A stretch of 9,593 bases of DNA from Desulfuromonadales bacterium (GTDB lineage: Bacteria; Desulfobacterota; Desulfuromonadia; Geobacterales; Pseudopelobacteraceae), in the NCBI GenBank assembly GCA_015688915.1, contig JAATGX010000105.1:1-9593 (forward strand), given 5' to 3'. The notes beneath the pieces were generated by a model. It made no database searches. It saw only the letters and a list, made by a program, of their open reading frames with translations, and was not told the DNA's origin. This document shows positions 1 through 6,110 of this stretch, piece after piece (position 1 is the first letter of the stretch; each line of letters begins with the position of its first letter). Made by a program: the position numbers and the translations under genes.

Positions 1-428
1 GCCGTGGAAACACCGACTATCGGATTGACCAGCGGCGCCCCGAGAAGAAAGGCGATCACCGCCGGAACCGGCAATCCCTTGCTCAACAGCCTCTTGGCAA
101 TCGGGACAACCGCGCATTCGCACACCGGACAGATAAAACACAATGCTGCGGCGCCAAGCACGGTCTGCCACGTCCTGGCCGGAAGCCTGGCTATCAGCCG
201 CTCCCGCGAGACATACACCTCGATCAGGCCACCGGCCAGCGATCCCAGGAGCATGAAGGGCAGGGCCTCCAGGACTATGCCGGAAAACACCGTGGCAAAA
301 CTGGTGACCACGGGAGTAGTGCCGCCGAAGAGAAGCATGCAGAGCGAGCCGACAAGGAACAGCAGCTCGAAGAGCGTCCCCCATGGTATGCCCGTTGTAC
401 ATGATGTCGTTATACGATCTACTTGCAT
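1..428 (-). CDS. COG0701/PF03773-family permease, N-terminal part (cut by window edge)
   Basis: The first 142 residues of a polytopic inner-membrane protein are present; the rest lies beyond position 1. Hydrophobic segments are visible at about residues 17-36 and 42-69, followed by the family signature: CPVCEC (residues 100-105), then VVPIAKRLLSKGLP and a segment containing APLVNPIV. This Cys-Glu-Cys plus APxxNPI pattern is typical of the COG0701 (DUF318, ArsP_1-like, YcgR-type) permeases, whose transported substrate is known for only a few members. I chose the ATG at 428 because it is the only ATG upstream of the first hydrophobic segment in the correct frame. It overlaps the end of the preceding lipoprotein gene by 10 nt, which suggests translational coupling; only a weak GAGG lies upstream, about 11 nt away. 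Position at the end of a metal-uptake gene set suggests a role in metal handling, which is inference. The partner subunit (TIGR03943/DUF1980) often seen with this family would lie outside the window. Confidence 0.85.
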   Translation of the reverse strand, partial: MQVDRITTSCTTGIPWGTLFELLFLVGSLCMLLFGGTTPVVTSFATVFSGIVLEALPFMLLGSLAGGLIEVYVSRERLIARLPARTWQTVLGAAALCFICPVCECAVVPIAKRLLSKGLPVPAVIAFLLGAPLVNPIVGVST

Positions 429-1393
429 TGCAGGCCGGTCCTCAGGTTGGTGAGGTTCCTTCTCATCAGGGAGATGAAGGTCACACCCTGATCGAAATCC
501 GCCTTGCCGATGTTGTGGGCGCCATGGAGCAACAGGACGGATACGCCGGTCTCCTTGGCAATCATCTCGGAGACGCGCGGCGAGAGAAGCTCCTCGCTGT
601 AGACGTACTTCAGGCCGTTGGCCCTGACCTGCTTGACGAGCGCAACCAGTTTTGCCGGTGTCGGCTCGGCATCGGCGTTGACCGCCGAGGCGGACTCATA
701 CTGCAGACCATACCGGTTGGCAAGATAGCCGAAGGCATAATGGCCGCCATGCAGAAATACCCGTTTGGCGCAGGAGGAGAGGCCCGCCTTGTAATCGGCA
801 TCGAGTTTTTCGAGTTCCGCCTTGCAGGCGGCGGCGTTGGCTAGGTAATACGCCTTGTTGGCCGGGTCCCTGGCGACCATGGCAGACGCGATGTTGTCCA
901 CCATGATTTGCGCGTTGTCGAAGTCGAGCCAGATGTGCGGGTCCATAGCGCCGGCATGATGGTGATGATGCCCCTTGTCACCCCGGCCGTCGTGGTCGTC
1001 GGCCCCTGCCTCCTCCGCCCCTGCCCTGAGAAGGGTAACGCCCCTGCTTGAGTCCACCAGCGCCACGTTCCCGGCGTTCAACCCTTTGACGAACTTCACT
1101 GCCCATGGCTCCATGAATTCGTTGGTGAAGATAAACAGGTCCGCCTTGGTGACCCTGGCGGCATCCTCGGGCCTTGGTTCAAAGGTATGGGGTTCGACGC
1201 CGGGCGGGAGAATCAGGCTGACCTCCGCCTTGTCGCCGCCGATGGTCCGGGCAACGTCGTAGAGCGGGAAAAGGGTCGTCACGACTATCAGGTTCTTATG
1301 CGCCGCCGGAGGGGCCGGAACCTCTTTTTTCTCACAGGCAGATGCGAGAACCGCGAAGATGAGCGCCACTGACACTGCGTATACTTTTTTCAT
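419..1393 (-). CDS. znuA: Zinc/manganese ABC transporter substrate-binding lipoprotein with His-rich loop
   Basis: Periplasmic metal-binding protein of the cluster A-I (ZnuA/TroA, PF01297) family, 324 residues. The signal sequence ends in LASAC with Cys20 as the likely lipidation site, so it is probably membrane-anchored. Likely metal ligands are His69 (GVEPHTFEP), His153 (DPHIWLD) and His215 or His218 (FLHGGHYAFGY). A loop at residues 132-146 contains DDHD and five consecutive His, as in zinc-specific members. The start at 1393 is preferred over an upstream ATG at 1561 because it gives a proper signal peptide and has AAAGGAG 6 nt upstream; the longer version would overlap the permease gene. 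It lies 22 nt after the permease stop. The usual C-terminal Asp of the fourth ligand (LDPLG-type motif) is not seen; the matching region reads LLLHGAHNIGK. The protein ends in GLQCK, with a Cys near the C terminus. Zinc specificity is inferred from the His loop. Confidence 0.9.
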   Translation of the reverse strand: MKKVYAVSVALIFAVLASACEKKEVPAPPAAHKNLIVVTTLFPLYDVARTIGGDKAEVSLILPPGVEPHTFEPRPEDAARVTKADLFIFTNEFMEPWAVKFVKGLNAGNVALVDSSRGVTLLRAGAEEAGADDHDGRGDKGHHHHHAGAMDPHIWLDFDNAQIMVDNIASAMVARDPANKAYYLANAAACKAELEKLDADYKAGLSSCAKRVFLHGGHYAFGYLANRYGLQYESASAVNADAEPTPAKLVALVKQVRANGLKYVYSEELLSPRVSEMIAKETGVSVLLLHGAHNIGKADFDQGVTFISLMRRNLTNLRTGLQCK

Positions 1394-1415
1394 AGGTTTC
1401 TCCTTTAACGGTACG

Positions 1416-2294
1416 TCAAGGCGCGGCACATTTTCGCATGAACCTGGCCGCACCCCAGACAATCGCGTACAGCAGGCCGAGCAGAACGACATCGGTCGGC
1501 CCGACGGGCACATCCAGGCCATAAGCGATACAGAAGCCGAGGAACGCGGTTGCGCCGCCAATCAGCGAGGCCAGAATGGTGAAACCGTGCATGGTGCGTG
1601 CGACCGCATGTGCGGTCAGGGCCGGGATCAGCAGGAAGCCGAACGCAATCAGAGGGCCGACGCTGAGCACCGCCATTGAAACGGTCAGGCCGATCAGCAC
1701 ATAGAGCAGCACGTCCCAGAAAACGACCCGTTTGTGAAGCGTAAGCGCCATCTCTCGGTCAAACGAGACCAGGAGCAACTCCTTGTGGAATAATCCCAGG
1801 GTGGCGACCACGAGTGCAAGCGCGGCCGCGGTCAGCGTGAGGTCGAAGTTGGAGATGGTGATGACCTCTCCTTTCAACATATCCAGCCAGCCGATCTCGC
1901 CATAGGGATTTTTCGCCAGCAAAAGGATGCTCAAGGCGGATGCCACCACATATGCGGTGCCGAGCCGCCCCTCGGGTTGCCCGCGGCCGCGCCGCTCCAG
2001 GACAGCCAGTATCAGGATCGCGCCCAGCGAAAATACCATGGAACCGGCAAAGGCGAGTGTATGCACGCTCTGTGAGGCATGGTGGTCCAGTTTGACACCC
2101 ATCCACAAGGGAAGCGAAAGGGCAATGGCCACGCCGGTCGAAGATATCTGAGGCAGCGCCACCCCCATGAACACCAGCCGGCGCATTACCAGGAAGACAC
2201 CGACCAGAGGGCAGGCGAGACCGATCAGCACACTGGTGTACAGCGAGTTGCGCAGAAGAAAGTCGGGCGAAATAATCTGGTGTAGTGTATCCAT
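1416..2294 (-). CDS. znuB: Zinc/manganese ABC transporter permease (ABC-3 family)
   Basis: Inner-membrane permease of the ABC-3 family (ZnuB/MntB/TroC type), 292 residues, the usual length. About eight hydrophobic segments are visible, from residue 15 to 285. The N-terminal portion LACPLVGVFLVMRRLVFMGVALPQISSTGVAIAL matches the conserved ABC-3 opening in which a Gly-Val-Ala-Leu stretch follows an Arg-Arg pair. Near the C-terminal half, the segment VGPLIAFGFLLIPALTAH corresponds to the conserved 'vG.lLv.all.iPaatA' block. The ATG at 2294 follows the ATPase stop codon by one base (TGACATGG), so the two are almost certainly translated from one message. The pore carries a divalent metal ion released by the two binding proteins encoded on either side. 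Zinc rather than manganese is an inference from the His-rich partner downstream. Confidence 0.92.
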   Translation of the reverse strand: MDTLHQIISPDFLLRNSLYTSVLIGLACPLVGVFLVMRRLVFMGVALPQISSTGVAIALSLPLWMGVKLDHHASQSVHTLAFAGSMVFSLGAILILAVLERRGRGQPEGRLGTAYVVASALSILLLAKNPYGEIGWLDMLKGEVITISNFDLTLTAAALALVVATLGLFHKELLLVSFDREMALTLHKRVVFWDVLLYVLIGLTVSMAVLSVGPLIAFGFLLIPALTAHAVARTMHGFTILASLIGGATAFLGFCIAYGLDVPVGPTDVVLLGLLYAIVWGAARFMRKCAAP

Positions 2295-2295
2295 G

Positions 2296-3012
2296 TCAAC
2301 CTATCCCCATTTCGAAGATTTTTGCCATCCGTTCCGCGGAAAGCAGTTCGTGGGTCTCGCCGTGGAACACTGTGCCCTCGTACAGCCAGATGACCTGTTC
2401 TGCATGCTGCCGTACCGATGCAAAGTCGTGCGTCACGAGCAGGACCGTGATCTTCCGTTCCTGGTGGATTTGCGAAATGAATTCCAGAACCGCCCGTGTC
2501 GTCTCGCGATCCACACCGGCGGTGGGCTCGTCCAGCACCAGGACATCCGGGCGCGTGGCAAGGGCCCGGGCGATGAGCACCCGCTGTTTCTGGCCGCCGG
2601 AGAGTTCCGCGAAACGCTTATGGGCAAAGGGTTCGGCGCCCGCCGCACGCAGGCATTCAGTTGTGTAGGCGCGTTCGGAGTGGGGGACCATGCGCCATGG
2701 CCGTACCCGACCGTAAACCCCCATGAGGGCGACATCAAAGCCCGATAGCAGATAGATCGGGTCGAACCGGGTGGATTGCGGCACGTAACCGAACGTGGGT
2801 GCGGCTGCGTTTGCGGGCCCGACATGGATGCGGCCCGCAACCGGCGGGATCAGTCCCAGCACTGTTTTGAGCAGGGTGGATTTACCCGAGCCGTTGGCGC
2901 CGAGAATGGCGGTGAAACTGCCACGGGAAATGGCAAGGGAAATGCCGGCAAACACGGCGTGCGCCTCGTAGCCGATACCCAGATTGTCCAGCGTTATCAG
3001 TGTGTCATTCAT
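2296..3012 (-). CDS. znuC: Zinc/manganese ABC transporter ATP-binding protein
   Basis: Cytoplasmic ABC ATPase of the metal-uptake (ZnuC/MntA-like) class, 238 residues from the chosen start. All core motifs are intact: Walker A GANGSGKST (38-46), Q-loop Gln79 in GYVPQS, signature LSGGQ (137-141), Walker B VLVLDEP (157-163) and the H-loop His195 in VTHDF. The spacing between Walker A and the Q-loop and the overall length fit this subfamily. I start at 3012 (MNDTLITLDNLGIGY) because this gives the normal short N terminus before the first strand; an in-frame ATG at 3036 would add eight residues and has no better ribosome site. Neither start has a strong Shine-Dalgarno (AAAGG sits very close to 3012). 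The protein would power the adjacent permease. It lies 92 nt downstream of the secreted binding-protein gene, with a hairpin in the gap. Confidence 0.93.
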   Translation of the reverse strand: MNDTLITLDNLGIGYEAHAVFAGISLAISRGSFTAILGANGSGKSTLLKTVLGLIPPVAGRIHVGPANAAAPTFGYVPQSTRFDPIYLLSGFDVALMGVYGRVRPWRMVPHSERAYTTECLRAAGAEPFAHKRFAELSGGQKQRVLIARALATRPDVLVLDEPTAGVDRETTRAVLEFISQIHQERKITVLLVTHDFASVRQHAEQVIWLYEGTVFHGETHELLSAERMAKIFEMGIG

Positions 3013-3048
3013 GGCCTTTTTGTCCCGGGATAGCATCCGGCCGCAGAT

Positions 3049-3077
3049 GAACGGATACCGATCACGGTAATCCGTTC
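3049..3077. repeat. Intergenic hairpin (imperfect inverted repeat)
   Basis: GAACGGATACCG (3049-3060) and CGGTAATCCGTTC (3065-3077) are inverted copies with one bulged T, around a 4-nt ATCA loop. This makes a stem of 12 pairs. It lies in the 92-nt gap between the secreted binding-protein gene and the ATPase gene of the leftward set. No T-run follows it on the minus strand, so it is not a classical intrinsic terminator. It could be an RNA-stabilising or processing hairpin that changes the ratio of binding protein to ATPase, or a protein-binding palindrome. The repeat is seen; the role is inference. Confidence 0.6.
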
Positions 3078-3104
3078 ACCCCGGCCCGGATGATCCCTTC
3101 AGGT

Positions 3105-4037
3105 TTATTTTCTGTTCTGCAGGGCGGTCGCCATCGTTTGGACGATGTAATCCATCATCTTGATGTAGGTCTCGGTATGCGGCACCCCACCCGGCATGAT
3201 GGGCAGGGTTATCATGGTCGCCCCGGTCAGTTCGGCGATATGCCTGGGTGTCCTTTCGGGAAACTGCGGTTCCCGTATCACGATCGGGACATGCTCGGCC
3301 TTCATTGCGGCGGAGAGTTCCTGGATGTGGCGGGCGGTCGGATCGACGCCTGGCTTCAACTCGATCGTCCCGAAGTAATACATGCCGAAGCGTGCCGCGA
3401 AGTAGGGCCAATGCTCGTGATAGGAGACGAATCGCGTGCCTTTGTACGGCCTGAGTTGCTTTTCCCATTCGGCGATCCTGGCGTTGAGCCGGGCGAGATA
3501 GGCGTCGCGGTTGCGGCCGAACTCGGCCTTATGCTGCGGGGCAAAGGCCACCAGGGCGGTATAGATGTTCTGGATTGCGGTCTTTGCCGACACCGGGTCG
3601 AGGGTGTAGTGCGGGTTGCCGTCCGGGTGAACGTCCCCCTCGGAATGATCGGTGGATTTGGGCACATCCCGCGGGGTGATCCCCCTGGAACAGTCCACGT
3701 AGCCCGGCTTGTCTTTCTGGATGCGCGGATTCTTGCTCGCCTCCAGCAGCGCGGGCAGGAATGCGTGCTCGCAATCCAGCCCGACCAGGACCATCAGGTC
3801 GGCCCTGTTCATGATCGGCACGAAGCTCGGTTTCATCGGCACTCCATGCGTGTCTTCGACGCCGGTGGCCAGACTGCGGACCTCCACCAGATCTCCACCC
3901 ACCTCGCGCGTAAAGTCCGCCAGGTCGGTGAGAGTCGTGACGACCCGGATTTTGGCTGCCTGCGCCGGAAGCACACCCATGCCCAGCACCATGGCCAGCA
4001 TGATGACCGGCAGTAAACCAAACCGTCTTGATTTCAT
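3105..4037 (-). CDS. Second metal ABC transporter substrate-binding protein (secreted)
   Basis: A PF01297-family (ZnuA/TroA-like) periplasmic metal-binding protein of 310 residues, clearly different from the lipoprotein encoded at the other end of the transporter genes. The signal peptide ends with VLPAQA before AKIRVVTTL, with no lipobox Cys, so it should be free in the periplasm. Likely ligands are His64 (GVEDTHGVPMKPSF), His143 (DGNPHYTLDP) and His207 or His209 (SYHEHWPYFAARFG); the loop before His143 contains DHSEGDVHPDG, with fewer His than the other protein. IELKPGVDPTARH (residues 225-237) is the usual conserved block after the third ligand. The start at 4037 is supported by an excellent AAAGGAGG with 7-nt spacing and by the signal peptide. 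It begins 20 nt after the outer-membrane protein gene ends. Metal specificity cannot be told from sequence; zinc or manganese are both possible. Confidence 0.9.
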   Translation of the reverse strand: MKSRRFGLLPVIMLAMVLGMGVLPAQAAKIRVVTTLTDLADFTREVGGDLVEVRSLATGVEDTHGVPMKPSFVPIMNRADLMVLVGLDCEHAFLPALLEASKNPRIQKDKPGYVDCSRGITPRDVPKSTDHSEGDVHPDGNPHYTLDPVSAKTAIQNIYTALVAFAPQHKAEFGRNRDAYLARLNARIAEWEKQLRPYKGTRFVSYHEHWPYFAARFGMYYFGTIELKPGVDPTARHIQELSAAMKAEHVPIVIREPQFPERTPRHIAELTGATMITLPIMPGGVPHTETYIKMMDYIVQTMATALQNRK

Positions 4038-4057
4038 CGGGATACCTCCTTTCTTTG

Positions 4058-5470
4058 TCAGCGTTGCTGCCAGCCGTGCGAGTGCGAGCCGATGATCCAG
4101 GACCATTGCAGATACAGGGCGTGATCGGGGCGCAGGCCGGCCAGGGCGGATGCGGCGTTGTGATCGGTGTAGGTATATTGCAGGCGGAGCTGATTCCAGT
4201 GGCTGAATGACCACGTGATATTCGGTGAATAGGCAAAGGTCTGGGCATGCTTGTTCTGGGGGTCCTCCACCCAGTCGAACATGAACGCGGTCGACCACTG
4301 CCGATGGAACTTGTAGGCGAGATACGAGTACAGCCCCAGGGAGCCGACGTTACGGCCCGGTTGAGAGCCACCCGATGAATCGGTGGCGTCGAAACTGTTG
4401 TCGCTGTACAGCAGTTCCGTGCCCCAGGTGAGGGTCTGGAATTGATTGTTGCGCAGCGGCTTGTAGCTCAACACCAGGTCCGTACCCACCAGCCGGCGTT
4501 CCCGTTCGACGAACGTGCTGCCGTCGGGTTGGGGAAGAGCGCCGCCCCGGTCAACGGTGTGCGGATTCCAGAGGCCGGAGATGCCCGGTTCAAGGGAGAT
4601 TTCAGGGGAAAGGTCGAAACTGGTGGACAGACGGCCCCAGAAATTCAAGCCGCTGAAACGGCGGTTGTCCCCGGGATTGTTGGGGTTGGGCGCATCGCCG
4701 CCGAACTGGGTGCCAAGGCCCGTCGTCAGGCTGACATAATGCTCGACCGGCAGCAGCCAGTTCAGTTGCACCCCGTCCGTCCTCGATTCACCGCCGATAT
4801 ACCGGTCAAGAACGAGCGGACGATTCACCACCGGAAGTTCGTGGTCGTGGATATAGGCCAACCGGCCGAACTCGCCGAAGAACCGCCCCGCCTTCAGCTC
4901 CAGGTTCCACGGCAGCGCTGTTGTCTGCAAAGCGGCTTCCTCCAGTCCCCAGGCCAGTTCGCCCGTAACCGGGTCGGCCGACCCGTTGACCACCAGATAG
5001 GCCTTGGCGAACGGATCGACCGATGCCGCGGCGTTCAGTTCCACCGAACGTTGAAACGCGTCAAACCCGCCGGGCCGGTCGCTGCCGGTCTGGGCCGAGC
5101 CCTTGCTGCGATAGCCGAAGATCGTCTCTCCCACGACCCCGATGGCCGGATTGAAGACGCTCGGAAAGGTCCTTGTCTGTGCTTCGGCAACCTGGTCCAC
5201 CTTCTCCTTCAACTCCTGCACCTGTTGCTGTATTTCGTCGGTCGGCGCCGGCTGATCGGAGGCGGCGGCCGGGGGCGAAGCCGGGGAGCGGGGCTGGCGG
5301 ACTTCTGTAGTCAATTCGTTGATCAGCTTTTGCTGCTCCGCAATGGTTTGTTGCTGCTTGATCAGGGTCTCTTCAAGCGTTTTCAGCCGATCTTCCAGGG
5401 TCTGGGCGAACGCGACCGTGGAGCAGAAGGGCAGCATGCAAAACGTCGCGAGCGTGATCATGGTTTTCAT
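4058..5470 (-). CDS. Porin-like outer-membrane protein with N-terminal coiled coil
   Basis: A 470-residue exported protein. Residues 1-22 are a signal peptide (cleavage after STVAFA). Residues about 24-58 (TLEDRLKTLEETLIKQQQ onward) and 78-98 (DEIQQQVQELKEKVDQVAEA) look like coiled coil, separated by a Pro/Ala-rich linker. From about residue 105 to the end the sequence alternates polar and aromatic residues with many Trp/Tyr and short Gly/Asn/Asp turns, as in a beta-barrel. A motif around residues 194-221 (AGRFFGEFGRL, then HDHELPVVNRPLV) resembles porin-like proteins I associate with metal loci, but I cannot name the family surely. The last residues contain SHSHGW. I see no TonB box or plug domain. 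GAGGAGG lies upstream of the ATG at 5470 with good spacing. Being first of the tightly spaced genes before the metal binding protein, it may be the outer-membrane entry route for the metal; this is inference. Confidence 0.8.
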   Translation of the reverse strand: MKTMITLATFCMLPFCSTVAFAQTLEDRLKTLEETLIKQQQTIAEQQKLINELTTEVRQPRSPASPPAAASDQPAPTDEIQQQVQELKEKVDQVAEAQTRTFPSVFNPAIGVVGETIFGYRSKGSAQTGSDRPGGFDAFQRSVELNAAASVDPFAKAYLVVNGSADPVTGELAWGLEEAALQTTALPWNLELKAGRFFGEFGRLAYIHDHELPVVNRPLVLDRYIGGESRTDGVQLNWLLPVEHYVSLTTGLGTQFGGDAPNPNNPGDNRRFSGLNFWGRLSTSFDLSPEISLEPGISGLWNPHTVDRGGALPQPDGSTFVERERRLVGTDLVLSYKPLRNNQFQTLTWGTELLYSDNSFDATDSSGGSQPGRNVGSLGLYSYLAYKFHRQWSTAFMFDWVEDPQNKHAQTFAYSPNITWSFSHWNQLRLQYTYTDHNAASALAGLRPDHALYLQWSWIIGSHSHGWQQR

Positions 5471-5488
5471 GATGGCACCTCCTCGGTT

Positions 5489-5532
5489 CTCGTGTCCAAA
5501 ATGTCCAATGGTTTGATTGGATACTCGTGTCC
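5489..5532. promoter_or_regulatory. Repeat-rich site upstream of the outer-membrane protein gene
   Basis: The 133-nt gap before the outer-membrane protein gene holds a compact array. Direct repeats CTCGTGTCC at 5489-5497 and 5524-5532 flank an inverted repeat TCCAAT (5504-5509) / ATTGGA (5516-5521) with a 6-nt spacer. TGTCCAA also occurs twice in tandem at 5493-5499 and 5502-5508. The arrangement suggests a regulator-binding site or an RNA fold in the leader about 20-60 nt upstream of the start codon. I could not find a convincing sigma70 promoter with it. The repeats are seen; the regulatory role is inference. Confidence 0.4.
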
Positions 5533-5603
5533 CTTGGCCGTCCGCGACCTATGGACGACCTGCCGGCGCTGGTCCGGCCTTCAGAGACTCATTCCGGGCA
5601 GGT

Positions 5604-5921
5604 TCAGAGTGGGGGGGCGCGGCCTTGGGGTGAGTGGCAGAAACGGGTGACGGCAACAGCGAGGACAAGAGCGGCAAACAGAGTGGGAAAGGTGAACGGC
5701 AGGTAATGGACACCGGGAAGCGTTATGGTGACATCAGCGGTGCGATGGTGGGCCACGGCGCAGACAGGGCAGTCATCGTGGTCCCCATCGTCGTGGTGGT
5801 GGAAGGCGACCAGCAGGACCGAATACAGCATGACCATGGACATGGCAAGGGCGATGAACCGCCACAGGCGTTTGCCGGGTGGAAACGGGCGTCCGGGGAT
5901 GTTGATCGCTGGATTCGTCAT
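5604..5921 (-). CDS. Small His/Cys-rich inner-membrane protein
   Basis: A 105-residue protein with two predicted membrane segments, about residues 20-40 and 72-92. Between them sits a strongly metal-binding-looking loop, HHHDDGDHDDCPVCAVAHH (41-59), with six His, six acidic residues and a CxxC pair (Cys51, Cys54). The loop is short and probably periplasmic, though orientation is not certain. The C-terminal tail has another Cys-His (FCHSPQG). It recalls the DUF2946-like small proteins found near metal transporters, but I do not recognise the family firmly. It is the first gene of the leftward set, 133 nt before the outer-membrane protein gene. The ATG at 5921 has no Shine-Dalgarno sequence and coincides with the expected transcription start of the promoter at 5928-5956, so the message may be leaderless. 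Later in-frame ATGs (residues 27, 29 and 31) also lack ribosome sites. A role in metal sensing, buffering or delivery is inference. Confidence 0.7.
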   Translation of the reverse strand: MTNPAINIPGRPFPPGKRLWRFIALAMSMVMLYSVLLVAFHHHDDGDHDDCPVCAVAHHRTADVTITLPGVHYLPFTFPTLFAALVLAVAVTRFCHSPQGRAPPL

Positions 5922-5927
5922 CGTTCA

Positions 5928-5956
5928 AATAGAAGTTATTTTCGTTTGTTTGTCAA
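5928..5956 (-). promoter_or_regulatory. Sigma70-type promoter for the metal-uptake genes
   Basis: On the minus strand, TTGACA (5956-5951) is followed after 17 nt by TCTATT (5933-5928), a 4/6 match to the -10 consensus with a perfect -35. The predicted transcription start is near 5921, essentially at the start codon of the small His/Cys-rich protein. An AT-rich inverted repeat AAATA/TATTT (about 5927-5941) overlaps the -10 and could be an operator for a Fur/Zur-type repressor, but it does not match a Fur or Zur consensus I know. Confidence 0.55.
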
Positions 5957-6035
5957 GCATGGCGAAGAAAAAAGTTGCCCGATCAGCACGGATCGCCCGC
6001 AAAGAACCACCCCCTTGGGAGAAGAGATAGAAGTG

Positions 6036-6058
6036 ATTTGAGCTTCAAAATCAAATAG
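6036..6058. promoter_or_regulatory. Candidate operator in the divergent control region
   Basis: ATTTGA (6036-6041) and TCAAAT (6051-6056) form an inverted repeat with a 9-nt spacer, and a second, tighter one is nested inside it (TTTGA 6037-6041, TCAAA 6045-6049). The octamer TCAAATAG at 6051-6058 is repeated exactly at 5925-5932, where it overlaps the -10 of the leftward promoter. The site lies about 24 nt upstream of the -35 of the rightward promoter. A shared regulator for both directions is possible but unproven, and AT-rich words of this size can recur by chance. Confidence 0.3.
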
Positions 6059-6081
6059 TCTCATATTTTTCAATCATACTC

Positions 6082-6110
6082 TTGACAGCATGTGCAATAG
6101 ATCGTATATT
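6082..6110 (+). promoter_or_regulatory. Sigma70-type promoter for the RND efflux genes
   Basis: TTGACA (6082-6087), a 17-nt spacer and TATATT (6105-6110) give a near-consensus housekeeping promoter. Transcription would begin near 6117, leaving a leader of about 48 nt before the adaptor start codon. No regulator gene is visible next to it; the pump may be governed by a distant regulator or be fairly constitutive. Confidence 0.7.

Noticed and set aside
378..402. Possible frameshift at a run of five C near the start of the COG0701 permease
   Set aside because: An out-of-frame ATG at about 402 first suggested a one-base indel, but an in-frame ATG at 428 overlapping the previous stop gives an intact gene, so no frameshift is needed.
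4..453. 149-residue plus-strand open frame at the window start
   Set aside because: The minus strand over the same bases encodes a recognisable COG0701 permease with the CPVCEC motif and membrane helices; the plus frame has no domain-like features.
1394..1561. 56-residue N-terminal extension of the His-rich binding lipoprotein
   Set aside because: The extension would lie inside the permease gene, lacks export features and would bury the lipoprotein signal; the ATG at 1393 has its own AAAGGAG.
3090..4016. 308-residue plus-strand open frame
   Set aside because: It is antisense to the secreted metal-binding protein gene, which has a signal peptide, metal ligands and an excellent ribosome site.
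4442..5650. 402-residue open frame on the plus strand
   Set aside because: It is antisense to the outer-membrane protein gene, with repetitive Leu/Arg/Gly-rich composition and no recognisable domain; it is a shadow of a high-GC gene whose minus-strand reading has a signal peptide, a ribosome site and a barrel pattern.
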